DNA of 64,000 bases, taken from positions 1 to 64,000 of the forward strand of contig CAZLMW010000024.1 in the NCBI GenBank assembly GCA_964560875.1, written 5' to 3'. The position numbers and the translations under genes were made by a program. The notes under the pieces are model-generated. The model ran no database searches. It was not told the DNA's origin and saw only the letters and a list, made by a program, of their open reading frames with translations. The DNA comes from CAZLMW01 sp964560875 (GTDB lineage: Bacteria; Myxococcota_A; UBA9042). Below, piece after piece: positions 35,046 through 44,918 of the stretch (positions are counted from its first letter, which is position 1; the number at the start of each line of letters is the position of its first letter).

Positions 35046-38000
35046 TGGCCCGCGCTCGCACCCATAAGCCGATGATGTCGGGCTGTTCGCTGGCGTTCGC
35101 GCTGGTGCTGGCGGCGTTTTCGCTCGGCCTCGCGGGCTGCTCGCAGGAGACGCCCAACCTGCTGCGCGCCAAGAAGATCGAGACCCGTTACGAGCTGGTC
35201 GGCGGTCCGGTCGCGTATGCCGACATCGGCGATTACCTGATCGAAAACGACAAGATCCGCGTTGCCGTGCTCGACACCAAGCGTTCGTGGGGTCCCGGCG
35301 TGTACGGCGGCTCACTTGTCGACGCCGATATCCGCCGCAACGATGATCGCTTCGGTGAAGGCAACGGCCGCGATAGGTTCGCCGAAGTCTTCCCGATGAC
35401 CAACCTGCTGGTGCCCGCCCCGCTCGGCAGCTCGGTGAAGGTCGTCAACGACGGCTCGGACGGCAAGGAAGCGATCGTGCGCGTCGAAGGCGACGGCTAC
35501 GCGATGATCTATGCGCTGTATGCCCTGCGCGCCAACAAGCAGCTGCTGCAAGACGTCGTCCAGTTCAAGAACGTGCAAGCCAACGTGTGGTTTTCGACCG
35601 ACTACAGCCTGCGCCCCGGCGAGTCGTTTGTGCGCATGAAGACGACCGTGCGCTTGCCCGAAGATCCGCAAAAAGACTGGGCCGGTGAGTTCTGCAAGAC
35701 CGATGCGGACTGCAACGACGACACGCTCATCTGCGTCAAGAAGGACGGCAAGGCCGAGGGCGAATGCGGCTGCAAGCCGGTCACCGATTGCAAGGTCGAT
35801 TGCGGCAAGGCGGCCGACGGCGTGCCGATGTCTTTCGCCGTGAGCGTAACGACGGGCTGCTACGTCTGTCCGACCGACATCAAGGGCTGCAGCAAGACCG
35901 TGCAGATGGACGTCGCGACCGGAAGCGAGGCCGTGATCGGCACCCTGCTCGGCGACTCCCCCTTCACCGCCGGCCAGCCCGGGTTCGGGCCCAAGCTCGA
36001 GAACAAGGGCGGCATCGGCGGCGGCGACTTCCTCTTCTTCGGCAAGTACAACAAGCAGTTTGTACCCGGCGCCGGCTTCGACCAGCAAAAGGCGGTGTGG
36101 GACGCGTGGTTCGCCGGCCGCGACACGTTCGCCAAGCCGTTCGTCTTCGATTGGGTGGCCGCGGTCGGCGGCGACGTTTCATACGCGTACTACACGGTGA
36201 AGAAGAACGCCTCGGACCCCGATCCCAAGGTCGGCGTGCCGGTCTTCACGTCCACCGCCACGCCGTTCATCTCGGCGACGAAGAACTGCAAGGTCGACAG
36301 CAAAGACGACAAGGAATGCGACTCGCAGCGGCTCTTCACGTACGAGCGCTTTCTCGCCGTCGGTGCGGGTGACGTGGCTTCGGTCCAGGAGATCATCGCG
36401 GGCCATCGCGGCACACCGACCGGAACGCTGCGCGGCTACGTGCGGTGGCGCGACACCGGCGACGCGGCCAGCAACTCGCATGTCCTGGTTTTCAACGACC
36501 CCAAACCGGGCACCGACTGGAACGCCGAAGGCATCGACAAACTCGTCGCCGCCAACTACGACAAGATTGGTTCATCCGGCGTGCTCAACGCAATCGACGC
36601 CGATCGCGGCATGGACATCGTCGAAGATGGCGATTTCGACGCGAAGATGCCGGCCGGCAACTACGTCGTTGTTGCGACCGACAAGCACCGCGTCGTCCAC
36701 GGCGACCTCATCTCGGTGACGCTCGACGCCGGCAAGGAGCAGATCTTCCTGCCCAGCCTGCCAAGCCCAGGCCACATCCAGATCCGCACCACCGACCAGT
36801 CCGGCCAACGCATCCCGGCCAAAGCGACGGTCGTGCGCCTCGGCGATGACGGAAAGGCTCTCTATGCCGATGGCGGTCGCCGCGTTTACCTCGGCCAGGG
36901 TCGCATCGGCAGCGGGGTGCAAGACATCGACGTGTCCGCCGACGGAACGTTCGACATCCCGGTCGCCGAGGGCCGCTACCGCGTCGTGGTCAGCCACGGC
37001 ATCGAGTACGGCATCCACGACGAGAACAACTTCGTGGTCCACCACGGCGAGGTCTACAAGATCGCCGCACGCGTTGTTCGCGAGGTCGACACGACCGGTT
37101 GGGCGTCCGGCGACTTCCACCTCCACCAGCGACCCAGCTTCGACTCGGGCATGCCGCTGGACAAACGCGTCCGAACCATCGTCGCCGAGGGCCTGGACTA
37201 CGTCGCGTCGACCGATCACGACGTCGTCACCGACTTCTCGCCGCATATCCTCGCCGCGAGCCTGCAAAAATGGGTCAAGAGCGTCGTCGGCGTCGAGATC
37301 AGCACCCTCGACATGGGCCACTTCATCGGCTTCCCGGTCCAATACCACGAGCTTCAAATCCCGGCTCACGGTGCCGTGGACTGGTACTGCATGAGCAGCG
37401 ATAGGCTTGTTGACCACGTCGTTTTCGACCGCAACGGTTTCAAGCTCGACGACGGCGGCATCGACAAGAAGTCCCGACCGACGACGATCATCGCCCACCC
37501 GCGCGACGGATTCCTGGGTTGGGCCGACCAGATGGGGCTCGATCACTTCAGCATGACCCGCAAGCTGAGCTCGACGATGGCCGACAACCAGATCTTCCGC
37601 ACGGTCACCTGCGACCACGACGCCATGGAGGTGTTCAACGCCAAGCGCTACGACCTGATCCGGACACCGACGGTCTGGGAAATCCAGGTCTTCGAACGCT
37701 GCATGGAGCGCATTCGACTCGGGGGGCTCGATCTCCAGACCGGCAAGACCGACACGAAGAAGGCGATGGCGGCGCTTGAGAAGGCATGTCCCGAGCTCGC
37801 GGCAAAGAAGCTCACCAAGCTGACGACCTGTCCGGAAGGCGACTCGATCCGCGACTGCAAGATGCGCCATCGACGGGCGCTTTCCCTGGTGATCAACAAC
37901 GAGATCCTGCGGCGCACTCCCGCTGAACAGAAGGCCATTTGGAAGCACAAGGGCGGCAAGGACGCCAAGGACCCGGCCGACGCGGTTTCGGCCCGCGACG

Positions 38001-39031
38001 CGCTCAACAAACACTGCCTCGTGGACACGCAGAGCGGCAGCATCGAGATCGACGCCAAGCAGCTCGATAAGCCGCTTGAGAAGGTGGTCGAGAAGAAGTA
38101 CTGGGATGAGCCCTGCCCCGAACGAACCGGCGTGATGGACGACTACTTCCGGTTGCTCGAATACGGGCTGGTCAAGGCCGGAATCGGTGGTTCGGACAGT
38201 CACGCCGGTAGCCTCGAGCCGGGTATGCCGCGCAATTGGATCCGCAGCACACGCGACGATCCGTCGGCGCTAGATCGACGCGAACTGGCTGAAAACATGC
38301 GTAAATCGCAGGTCATCGCCAGCTACGGTCCGTTCGTCGACGTGAGCGTGGCGGGCAAGGGACCCGGCGATACGGTCGCGGCGACCGGCAAGGCGGACGT
38401 GAAGTTGAAGATCCAGACAGCGTCGTGGTTTGGCATCGATCGCGTCGAGATCTACGTCAATGGCCAGGTCGTGAAGGTCCTGGAGGCCGGCAAGGACATC
38501 AAGAGCGTGCCCGCCGACATCGTTGATTACGATGCAACGATCAGCGTCGACATTCCCAAGCGTGACTCGTGGATCGTCGTTGTCGCGATGGGTTTGGGGG
38601 CGCAGCACGAGATGCGGCCGATGTACCTCGATGTGCCGTTTGGCGAGCTGCAACTGCCCCGTTTGGCGTCGATGGCGTTCGCGAAGATCCCGCTGGCGAG
38701 CGCGGTGTTCAGCCGCCCGGTTCTGTTCCCCGACTTCTATCCGGTGCGGCCGTACGCGATGACGAACGCGATCCTGGTCGACACCGACGGCAACGGCGCC
38801 TACGACGCGCCGCACAAACGTCCGCCGTTCTGCTCGCCCAAGTGCGACACGAAGACGGGCGCGTTGCTCAGCGACTCGAAGACCAAGTGCACCGACATCC
38901 AGAGCGATTACGTTTGCCTCGAGCCCGAGGGGCGTTGCGGCATCGACATTCCGGGCACCTGCGACATCTACACAGCGATCACAAAGGGCGCGCTGCGTGA
39001 CCTGACCGGCCACGCGGGGATGTCACCGTGA
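35045..39031 (+). CDS. large lipoprotein with PHP-type metallophosphoesterase domain
   Basis: A 1328-aa lipoprotein. Lipobox LGLAGC near residue 33. An N-terminal beta-rich region contains a small Cys cluster (CKTDADCNDD then CGCKPVTDCKVDC) at about 218-255. The middle has carboxypeptidase-regulatory-like folds (PTGTLRGYVRWRDTGDAAS). The PHP domain begins near 688 with GDFHLHQRPSFDSG, continues GLDYVASTDHDVVTDF, and ends near 1052 with GGSDSHAGS; these supply the expected metal ligands. PHP enzymes hydrolyse phosphate esters. A long Cys-containing insert lies between the motifs. Coupled to the porin and to the membrane protein after it, it may free phosphate outside the cell (inference). Confidence 0.75.
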   Translation: MARARTHKPMMSGCSLAFALVLAAFSLGLAGCSQETPNLLRAKKIETRYELVGGPVAYADIGDYLIENDKIRVAVLDTKRSWGPGVYGGSLVDADIRRNDDRFGEGNGRDRFAEVFPMTNLLVPAPLGSSVKVVNDGSDGKEAIVRVEGDGYAMIYALYALRANKQLLQDVVQFKNVQANVWFSTDYSLRPGESFVRMKTTVRLPEDPQKDWAGEFCKTDADCNDDTLICVKKDGKAEGECGCKPVTDCKVDCGKAADGVPMSFAVSVTTGCYVCPTDIKGCSKTVQMDVATGSEAVIGTLLGDSPFTAGQPGFGPKLENKGGIGGGDFLFFGKYNKQFVPGAGFDQQKAVWDAWFAGRDTFAKPFVFDWVAAVGGDVSYAYYTVKKNASDPDPKVGVPVFTSTATPFISATKNCKVDSKDDKECDSQRLFTYERFLAVGAGDVASVQEIIAGHRGTPTGTLRGYVRWRDTGDAASNSHVLVFNDPKPGTDWNAEGIDKLVAANYDKIGSSGVLNAIDADRGMDIVEDGDFDAKMPAGNYVVVATDKHRVVHGDLISVTLDAGKEQIFLPSLPSPGHIQIRTTDQSGQRIPAKATVVRLGDDGKALYADGGRRVYLGQGRIGSGVQDIDVSADGTFDIPVAEGRYRVVVSHGIEYGIHDENNFVVHHGEVYKIAARVVREVDTTGWASGDFHLHQRPSFDSGMPLDKRVRTIVAEGLDYVASTDHDVVTDFSPHILAASLQKWVKSVVGVEISTLDMGHFIGFPVQYHELQIPAHGAVDWYCMSSDRLVDHVVFDRNGFKLDDGGIDKKSRPTTIIAHPRDGFLGWADQMGLDHFSMTRKLSSTMADNQIFRTVTCDHDAMEVFNAKRYDLIRTPTVWEIQVFERCMERIRLGGLDLQTGKTDTKKAMAALEKACPELAAKKLTKLTTCPEGDSIRDCKMRHRRALSLVINNEILRRTPAEQKAIWKHKGGKDAKDPADAVSARDALNKHCLVDTQSGSIEIDAKQLDKPLEKVVEKKYWDEPCPERTGVMDDYFRLLEYGLVKAGIGGSDSHAGSLEPGMPRNWIRSTRDDPSALDRRELAENMRKSQVIASYGPFVDVSVAGKGPGDTVAATGKADVKLKIQTASWFGIDRVEIYVNGQVVKVLEAGKDIKSVPADIVDYDATISVDIPKRDSWIVVVAMGLGAQHEMRPMYLDVPFGELQLPRLASMAFAKIPLASAVFSRPVLFPDFYPVRPYAMTNAILVDTDGNGAYDAPHKRPPFCSPKCDTKTGALLSDSKTKCTDIQSDYVCLEPEGRCGIDIPGTCDIYTAITKGALRDLTGHAGMSP

Positions 39032-39426
39032 CGACCGAGGGGCCCGTCAAGGGTGAGCCGAAGCCGTCCGCCGAGCCCGCGGTGGATCTTCCCGACGCGT
39101 CTGTTGCACCGTCGGTCGACGCTGTAGCTGCCCTGCCCCCGGATCCAAGCGACGATCGCGAGATCGCCGAAACCCTCCAGCGAATGGAGAGCAAGCCGCC
39201 GCTGTACCGGTTTTTCCGCGGCGCCATGTACGGCATCTACCTGGTCGTCGCGGCGTGGATCGTGCTCGCAATCGCGGTGTCTTCCTGGCGCAGCGTGTAC
39301 GGCAAGGACGGCCAGGCGCTCAAACAACGTGCCGTCGACAACGCGCCGGTCTCGGCGACGACGTTGGGCGAGCCGATCCCACCTCAACAGCGGGCCCCCG
39401 GCGCGAAAGCGTCGCCGACGGAGTAG
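39028..39426 (+). CDS. small single-pass membrane protein
   Basis: A 132-aa protein from a GTG that overlaps the stop of the PHP gene by 4 nt. Disordered acidic/Pro-rich N-terminus of about 60 residues, one membrane helix at about 72-88 (GIYLVVAAWIVLAIAVSSW), short C-terminal tail. Not recognised. Coupling suggests a partner of the porin/PHP system. Confidence 0.55.
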   Translation: MTTEGPVKGEPKPSAEPAVDLPDASVAPSVDAVAALPPDPSDDREIAETLQRMESKPPLYRFFRGAMYGIYLVVAAWIVLAIAVSSWRSVYGKDGQALKQRAVDNAPVSATTLGEPIPPQQRAPGAKASPTE

Positions 39427-39429
39427 ACA

Positions 39430-40251
39430 ATGGTTCAATCGACCGTGAAATTGCCGCAGAGCGAGCTCATGGCGGCCCTGAATGCGCGCCCCAAACACGT
39501 GTTTGTGACCGGCGCGTCGCGGGGAATCGGCGAGTCCATCGCGCGCCGCCTCGGCGAAGGCAACTACAACCTGTCGCTCGCCGCACGGTCGTACAACCGC
39601 TTGCTCGGCCTCGCGATGGACCTGGGCACCGAGCGTGCACACGCGCTCCGGCTCGATCTCGAAGACCAGCGCAGCATCGACGAGTCGGTCGTCGCCGCCG
39701 AGTCGCGTTTCGGACCCATCGACATCCTCATCTGCAACGCCGGCGTCAACCTGTCGACCCCGCTCGACGACTGCACCGCCCAAGCACGTGAGCGCTTTCG
39801 CAAGGTGATCGACGTCAACCTCATCGGCACCTATTTCCTCGCGCAGCTGGTCTCCCAGCACATGCCGACCGGCGGGCGTATCGTCTTCATCGGCTCGGTC
39901 TTGGCCCGGTTCGGCGTACCCGGCTCGCACGCCTACACCGCCAGCAAGCACGCCGTTATGGGGCTCGTCCGCGGCATGGCGCAGGAGCTCTCAGGCCGCA
40001 ATATCCGCGTCAACTCGGTCAACCCGGGCTGGGTCGACACGAAGATGGCCCACCAGGCCATGAAGCGCATCGCGACCGAGATGGGTCGTCCGGTCCAGAC
40101 CGTCATGCAGGAGATGCTCGGCAATCAGCCCGTCAAGCGGATGATCAAGCCATCGGAAGTGGCGTCGTACGTGCAGTTCCTGGTCGGCCAGGAAGGTGAC
40201 GCGATCACCGGTCAGGGCATCGATATCTCGTGCGGCTCGGTGATGGTGTAG
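39430..40251 (+). CDS. short-chain dehydrogenase/reductase
   Basis: A 273-aa classical SDR. NAD(P) loop TGASRGIGES near residue 28, NAGVNLS near 99, the active-site Ser in FIGSVLARFG and YTASK with the catalytic Tyr and Lys, then VNSVNPGWVDTKMA. The substrate cannot be told. It begins 3 nt after the small membrane protein. Its stop lies at the edge of the dispersed repeat copy B. Confidence 0.88.
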   Translation: MVQSTVKLPQSELMAALNARPKHVFVTGASRGIGESIARRLGEGNYNLSLAARSYNRLLGLAMDLGTERAHALRLDLEDQRSIDESVVAAESRFGPIDILICNAGVNLSTPLDDCTAQARERFRKVIDVNLIGTYFLAQLVSQHMPTGGRIVFIGSVLARFGVPGSHAYTASKHAVMGLVRGMAQELSGRNIRVNSVNPGWVDTKMAHQAMKRIATEMGRPVQTVMQEMLGNQPVKRMIKPSEVASYVQFLVGQEGDAITGQGIDISCGSVMV

Positions 40252-40440
40252 TGTCTCGTTACAGGGGAAACGACAAGTTGACGGAAACGAGATACAGCCG
40301 CGCAGCGGAGGTTGGGGTGAGGCACGAAAACGACGCCCACTGCCGCCAAACAACGCGGGCCGAGGGGCCTCCCCTGCGAGGCCCCTTGCATATGAAATCT
40401 AGTGGTCCGGGGTACGGCCTGGCACTCATCAACACTCCGG
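40251..40440 (-). repeat. 190-nt dispersed intergenic repeat, copy B
   Basis: Inverted copy of 7744-7933. The 53-nt core 40286-40338 is identical in reverse complement. It begins exactly at the stop of the SDR gene and ends 17 nt before the next start. It includes the hairpin at 40363-40386. Confidence 0.85.
40363..40386. terminator. GC hairpin within repeat copy B
   Basis: AGGGGCCTC, loop CCCTGC, GAGGCCCCT: a 9-bp perfect stem downstream of the SDR gene. The stem is kept between the two repeat copies while the loop differs, as expected for structural selection or origin from a common hairpin. No T-run. Confidence 0.4.
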
Positions 40441-40457
40441 AAACGGACCGCTAGCCT

Positions 40458-42281
40458 ATGGCGGAAAGCGCTGTCGGAGTTGAACTCTTCAAGGTCGCCG
40501 AGGAGCGCGCCAACGCGGGGGAGATCGAGGTCGCGATTCGCTTTGCTGAGCGAGCGCGCGAGGTCTTCGTCGAGGCCGACGAGGCCGACGGTTCCTGCGC
40601 AGCTGGGAGCTTGGAAGGGCGCCTGAGGCTGCAGATTGGCGACGTCGTCAACGCCGAACAGTGTTTCGCCTGGGCGCGCGATGAAGCCCGCGCCCATGAC
40701 CTGACGGAGCGCTTTCTCGCCGCGACCACAGAGCTGGGCGCGTTGCACGAGCTGACCGGCGATCTCGACGCATCACTGCGCTGCCACAACGAGGCGCTCC
40801 AGGCCTACCAACAGCTCGATCACAAGGTCGGGACCGCCAATTCTCTCGGCAACGTGGGACGCCTGCTGACGCGCATGGGCAAGGGCGAAGACGCCGCCCG
40901 CATGTTGTCGGAATCTCATCGGCTCTTCGACGAGGCGGGCGAGGCTCCCGGTGCGGCCAACGCGCTGATTTGCCTCGGCGACCTGGCCCGCTCCGAGGCG
41001 CGTTTGCAGGACGCACGCAGCCATTTCGAGGCCGCCAGCGCCCTGTGCGACGATCCGCGGGCCACGATCCTGCGCGGCGTCGCCTTGCTCAACCTCGGCT
41101 ACGTGATGCGTGATCTCGGCGATCACGACGGCGCCTACAAATACTTCGTGCAAAGCCGAGGGGTGTCCCACGCGATCGGCGACGCGCAGGGTGTCGCCAG
41201 GGCGCGGCTCGGCGAAGCGATGGTGATGGCCGACTCGACCGATCCTCGGGCCAGCATCGCGGCCTTCGAGGAAGCGGAAGCGGCCTTCGTCAAGATCGGA
41301 CAGCCACCTGCCGCGCTCGCTGCCACCGTCAATCGCGCCGCCGTTCTTTGCCGTGTCGGACGGCTCGTGGAAGGCCGCGACGCCTTGACCTATGCGCGGG
41401 AGATCCTCCGACAAGTCGGCGATCTACGCGGCATGACCGAGGTGACGCTCGCGCTCTGCGAGGTGAGTATCGCGCTCGGTTTTGCCGACGAAGCCGACCG
41501 CCTGCTCGATGAATCGGACGCCGGCGCTTTCGGTGCCCGCCTGGCCTTGCGCCAGCAGATGCTCGCCGCCCGGATGCACCTGCGCAGGGGCGAGGGTCCG
41601 GCAGCCATCCGGCTGACTCAGGACGTAGAGCTCGAAGAATACTCGTTCGCGGAGCAATTCGCGGTCCGTCTCTTCCAGGCCGAACTCGCCACAATCGCGC
41701 GCCACGACGAAACCGCCGACGCCATCTACGCCGACCTCATCGACCAGCTCGACCCGGCTGCGAGACCGCGCGAACACGCCGCCACGCTGATGGGACGAGC
41801 GCTCTTCGCCATGTGGTCGGGAGACTTCGCCGCCGCGCGCCGTCGCTACGAGTCTGCCGCCGAGCAGTGGGCCGATCTCGGCGAACCCATGCCCCAGCTG
41901 CAATGCCGACTCGCCCTGTGCCGCGTGGATGCCCTCGAGAATATGCCCGATGTCGAGCGGATCGAAGCCATTACTGCGGAGCTTCGCGACGTAGAGGCAG
42001 CCGACGCTATCGATTCGGCGCTGGCCACCGGCGCTTCGATGCGGATGCAGACCGTCAAGCTGGGCAGCGGGCGCTACGTCGGTACCGATGTCGACGATGT
42101 GTTGCTCCACATCCATGCGCTGCAGGCCCGGCGTAACCAGCTCGCCGCGTTTGGTGAACTCGCGTTCGCGTGGGCCGTGACACGCGACGGAATTCTTGCC
42201 GATGAGTTCCTCGATCTCGCCGCCGCCTACGCGATTCCGCATCCCGAGTTCGTGCCCAAATCCAAGCGCAAACGCCGCTGA
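40458..42281 (+). CDS. TPR-like helical repeat protein
   Basis: A 607-aa protein made of tetratricopeptide-like helix pairs: GEIEVAIRFAERAREVFVEA, DLDASLRCHNEALQAYQQLD, NSLGNVGRLLTRMGKGEDAA, EAPGAANALICLGDLARSEA, and on to about 500. No signal peptide, no enzyme motif. TPR arrays bind proteins, often as scaffolds or in regulators that pair with kinases. The basic end (PKSKRKRR) is short. It stands alone, downstream of the repeat. Confidence 0.75.
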   Translation: MAESAVGVELFKVAEERANAGEIEVAIRFAERAREVFVEADEADGSCAAGSLEGRLRLQIGDVVNAEQCFAWARDEARAHDLTERFLAATTELGALHELTGDLDASLRCHNEALQAYQQLDHKVGTANSLGNVGRLLTRMGKGEDAARMLSESHRLFDEAGEAPGAANALICLGDLARSEARLQDARSHFEAASALCDDPRATILRGVALLNLGYVMRDLGDHDGAYKYFVQSRGVSHAIGDAQGVARARLGEAMVMADSTDPRASIAAFEEAEAAFVKIGQPPAALAATVNRAAVLCRVGRLVEGRDALTYAREILRQVGDLRGMTEVTLALCEVSIALGFADEADRLLDESDAGAFGARLALRQQMLAARMHLRRGEGPAAIRLTQDVELEEYSFAEQFAVRLFQAELATIARHDETADAIYADLIDQLDPAARPREHAATLMGRALFAMWSGDFAAARRRYESAAEQWADLGEPMPQLQCRLALCRVDALENMPDVERIEAITAELRDVEAADAIDSALATGASMRMQTVKLGSGRYVGTDVDDVLLHIHALQARRNQLAAFGELAFAWAVTRDGILADEFLDLAAAYAIPHPEFVPKSKRKRR

Positions 42282-42431
42282 ATCGACGGCGCGGAGCAGC
42301 GTTTATCCAAGTGCAGCCCTTGATTCGCATGGGGCTGCGTGCTTCTGTACCTTCAGGATGTGGGCCGCGCGCCCAGCACCCATCCGCCGACCCTCTCCGC
42401 CGGTCCTCGCGGCCGGTCCCCAAGGTGTGAA

Positions 42432-44825
42432 ATGAGCGAGACCATCGATACGAGCAACCGTGTGAAGTCCATGCCCATCTTGGCGCTGCGCAACGCTGTG
42501 CTCTTCCCCGGAGCCGTGATGCCGGTCGTCATCGGCCGGGGCAAATCCATCAGGCTGCTCGAAGGCCTCGGGGACCGTCGCACCGCCGTCGTCGGTGTGG
42601 TCGCCCAGAAGGACAAGACGGTCGACAACCCCAAGCCCGACGACTTGTACTGGTCGGGCTGCACAGGGCAGTTGATCAAGGTCCTTCGCAACGGGACGGA
42701 CACGTACCACGTCGTCATCCGCGGCGTGGATCGGTTTCGCGTCGTCGACTTCGACCAGGAAGAGCCCTTCCTGAGCGCCGAGGTCGAGCTGCTGCCCGAG
42801 GAACAGCCCAAAGATCCGAAGATCGAGGCGCTTGTTCACAGCGTGCGGGACAGCGCCATCGAGCTGGTCAACATGGTGCCGGAGCTGCCGATCAACGCGG
42901 CGGACCTGCAAGAAGACTTCGACCATCCGTCCCGGCTCGTCTACCTGCTGCTGACCCACCTCGGCGTGTCGGTCGAAGAGAAGGTGGACGTCCTCAAGGC
43001 CGAAAGCCTCGTGCAGATGCTCGACAAGACGCTGCAGCTGGTCATGCAGCAGGTCGAGATCCTGCGCATCAGCCAGCGCATCAACAGCGAGGTCAAGGGC
43101 GAACTCAACAAGAGCCAGCGCGAATACGTCCTGCGCAAGCAGCTCAAGGCGATTCAGAAAGAGCTGGGCGACCTCGAAGGCAACGACGGTGACGAGCTCA
43201 CCGAACTCGAAGAGCGCTTGATGAGCGTGGGGTTGCCCGAAGAAGCCGAGAAGATCGCGCAAAAGGAGCTCAAGCGGCTGCGCAGCATCCAGCACGGTTC
43301 ACCGGAATACACCGTGGCGCGGACCTACCTTGAGTGGTTCGCAGACCTGCCCTGGAAGAACTACACCGACGACAACCTCGACCTGAACAACGCGCAGGAA
43401 GTGTTGGATAGCGAGCACTACGGGCTCGACAAGGTGAAACGCCGCATCATCGAGTACCTGGCCGTGACCAAGCTCAAGCAGGACATGCGGGGGCCGATCC
43501 TTTGTCTGGTCGGTCCTCCCGGTGTCGGCAAAACGTCGCTGGGTCGGTCCGTCGCCGAAGCGCTTGGACGCAAGTTCTACCGAATCTCCCTCGGTGGCGT
43601 GCGCGACGAAGCCGAGATCCGCGGGCACCGCCGTACCTACATCGGCGCCATGCCAGGCAAGATCGTGATGTCGCTCAAGAAATCGGGCACGTCCAATCCT
43701 GTCCTGATGCTCGATGAGGTCGACAAGCTGACCCACGATTGGCGCGGCGATCCGACGGCGGCCATGCTCGAAGTCCTCGACCCCGAGCAGAACAACACGT
43801 TCACCGACCACTACCTCGACACGCCGTACGACCTCAGCAAGGTGCTCTTCATCGCGACGGCCAACACGACCGACACGATCCCGGCACCGCTGCTCGACCG
43901 CATGGAGTTGATCGAGCTGTCCGGCTACACGCACGAAGAGAAGCTCAACATCGGCCAGCGCCACCTGCTCAAGAAGCAGCTCAAGGCGCACGGGCTGACC
44001 GAAGAGCAGTGCACGCTGTCCGACGAGATCATCAAGAAGCTCATCGGCGAGTACACCCGGGAAGCCGGCGTCCGCAACCTTGAGCGCCGCATCGCCGATG
44101 TATGCCGTCGCGTGGCCGTCGGTGTCGTCAAAGAGGAGTACGAGTCGCGGCACGTGACCGTGGAGGATGTCGACGAGATCCTCGGCGCGCCGCGTTACTT
44201 GCCCGAAATCGCCGAAGCTACCGAGCGACCCGGCGTCGCGACCGGTATGGCGTGGACGCGCACGGGCGGTGACTTGCTCTTCATCGAGACCAACAAGATG
44301 CCGGGCAAGGGCAAGCTGCGGCTGACCGGCCAGCTCGGCGATGTGATGAAGGAGTCGGCCCAGATCGCGATCAGCATGGTCGAGAGCAACGCCGAACGGC
44401 TTGGCATCGACAGCAACGCGTTCCAGGAAAACGACATCCACGTCCACTTCCCGGCCGGCGGCATCCCCAAGGACGGCCCGAGCGCGGGTGTCACGATGTA
44501 CACGGCGCTGGTTTCGTTGCTGACGGGTGTCCGCGTGCGCGGCGACGTGGCGATGACGGGCGAAGCGACCCTGCGCGGCCTGGTGCTTCCTGTTGGCGGC
44601 ATCAAGGACAAGGTCCTCGCGGCGCTTCGTGGCGGCGTGAAGACGGTGATCCTGCCCGAGCGCAACAAGCGCGATATCCGCGACATCCCCGAGTCGTCCC
44701 GCGAGCAGCTCAACTTCGTGTTCGTGTCCCGCATGGACGAAGTGCTCGAGCACGCGCTCGAGACGCCTCCGGGCCAGGGTGAAAAGGGCAAGAAGAAGGT
44801 CCAGCCGCCTCCCGCCCAAGCTTAG
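42432..44825 (+). CDS. lon: ATP-dependent protease Lon
   Basis: A 797-aa LonA. Start at 42432. The N-terminal substrate domain begins MPILALRNAVLFPGAVMPVV. The AAA+ domain has Walker A GPPGVGKTSLG near 361 and Walker B PVLMLDEVDK. The proteolytic domain carries the catalytic Ser in KDGPSAGVTMYT near 687 and the Lys in LPVGGIKDKVLAA near 730. All key residues are present and length is normal. It degrades damaged and regulatory proteins in the cytoplasm. The C-terminal tail is Lys/Pro-rich. Confidence 0.96.
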   Translation: MSETIDTSNRVKSMPILALRNAVLFPGAVMPVVIGRGKSIRLLEGLGDRRTAVVGVVAQKDKTVDNPKPDDLYWSGCTGQLIKVLRNGTDTYHVVIRGVDRFRVVDFDQEEPFLSAEVELLPEEQPKDPKIEALVHSVRDSAIELVNMVPELPINAADLQEDFDHPSRLVYLLLTHLGVSVEEKVDVLKAESLVQMLDKTLQLVMQQVEILRISQRINSEVKGELNKSQREYVLRKQLKAIQKELGDLEGNDGDELTELEERLMSVGLPEEAEKIAQKELKRLRSIQHGSPEYTVARTYLEWFADLPWKNYTDDNLDLNNAQEVLDSEHYGLDKVKRRIIEYLAVTKLKQDMRGPILCLVGPPGVGKTSLGRSVAEALGRKFYRISLGGVRDEAEIRGHRRTYIGAMPGKIVMSLKKSGTSNPVLMLDEVDKLTHDWRGDPTAAMLEVLDPEQNNTFTDHYLDTPYDLSKVLFIATANTTDTIPAPLLDRMELIELSGYTHEEKLNIGQRHLLKKQLKAHGLTEEQCTLSDEIIKKLIGEYTREAGVRNLERRIADVCRRVAVGVVKEEYESRHVTVEDVDEILGAPRYLPEIAEATERPGVATGMAWTRTGGDLLFIETNKMPGKGKLRLTGQLGDVMKESAQIAISMVESNAERLGIDSNAFQENDIHVHFPAGGIPKDGPSAGVTMYTALVSLLTGVRVRGDVAMTGEATLRGLVLPVGGIKDKVLAALRGGVKTVILPERNKRDIRDIPESSREQLNFVFVSRMDEVLEHALETPPGQGEKGKKKVQPPPAQA

Positions 44826-44918
44826 ACTCGCCTCGCACATGACGATGTAGACGGCGCAGATCGCGTCGTGGCCCTCGTCGATTGACGGCAGTGCTGCGTC
44901 GTCGGAGCATCGCCGCCC

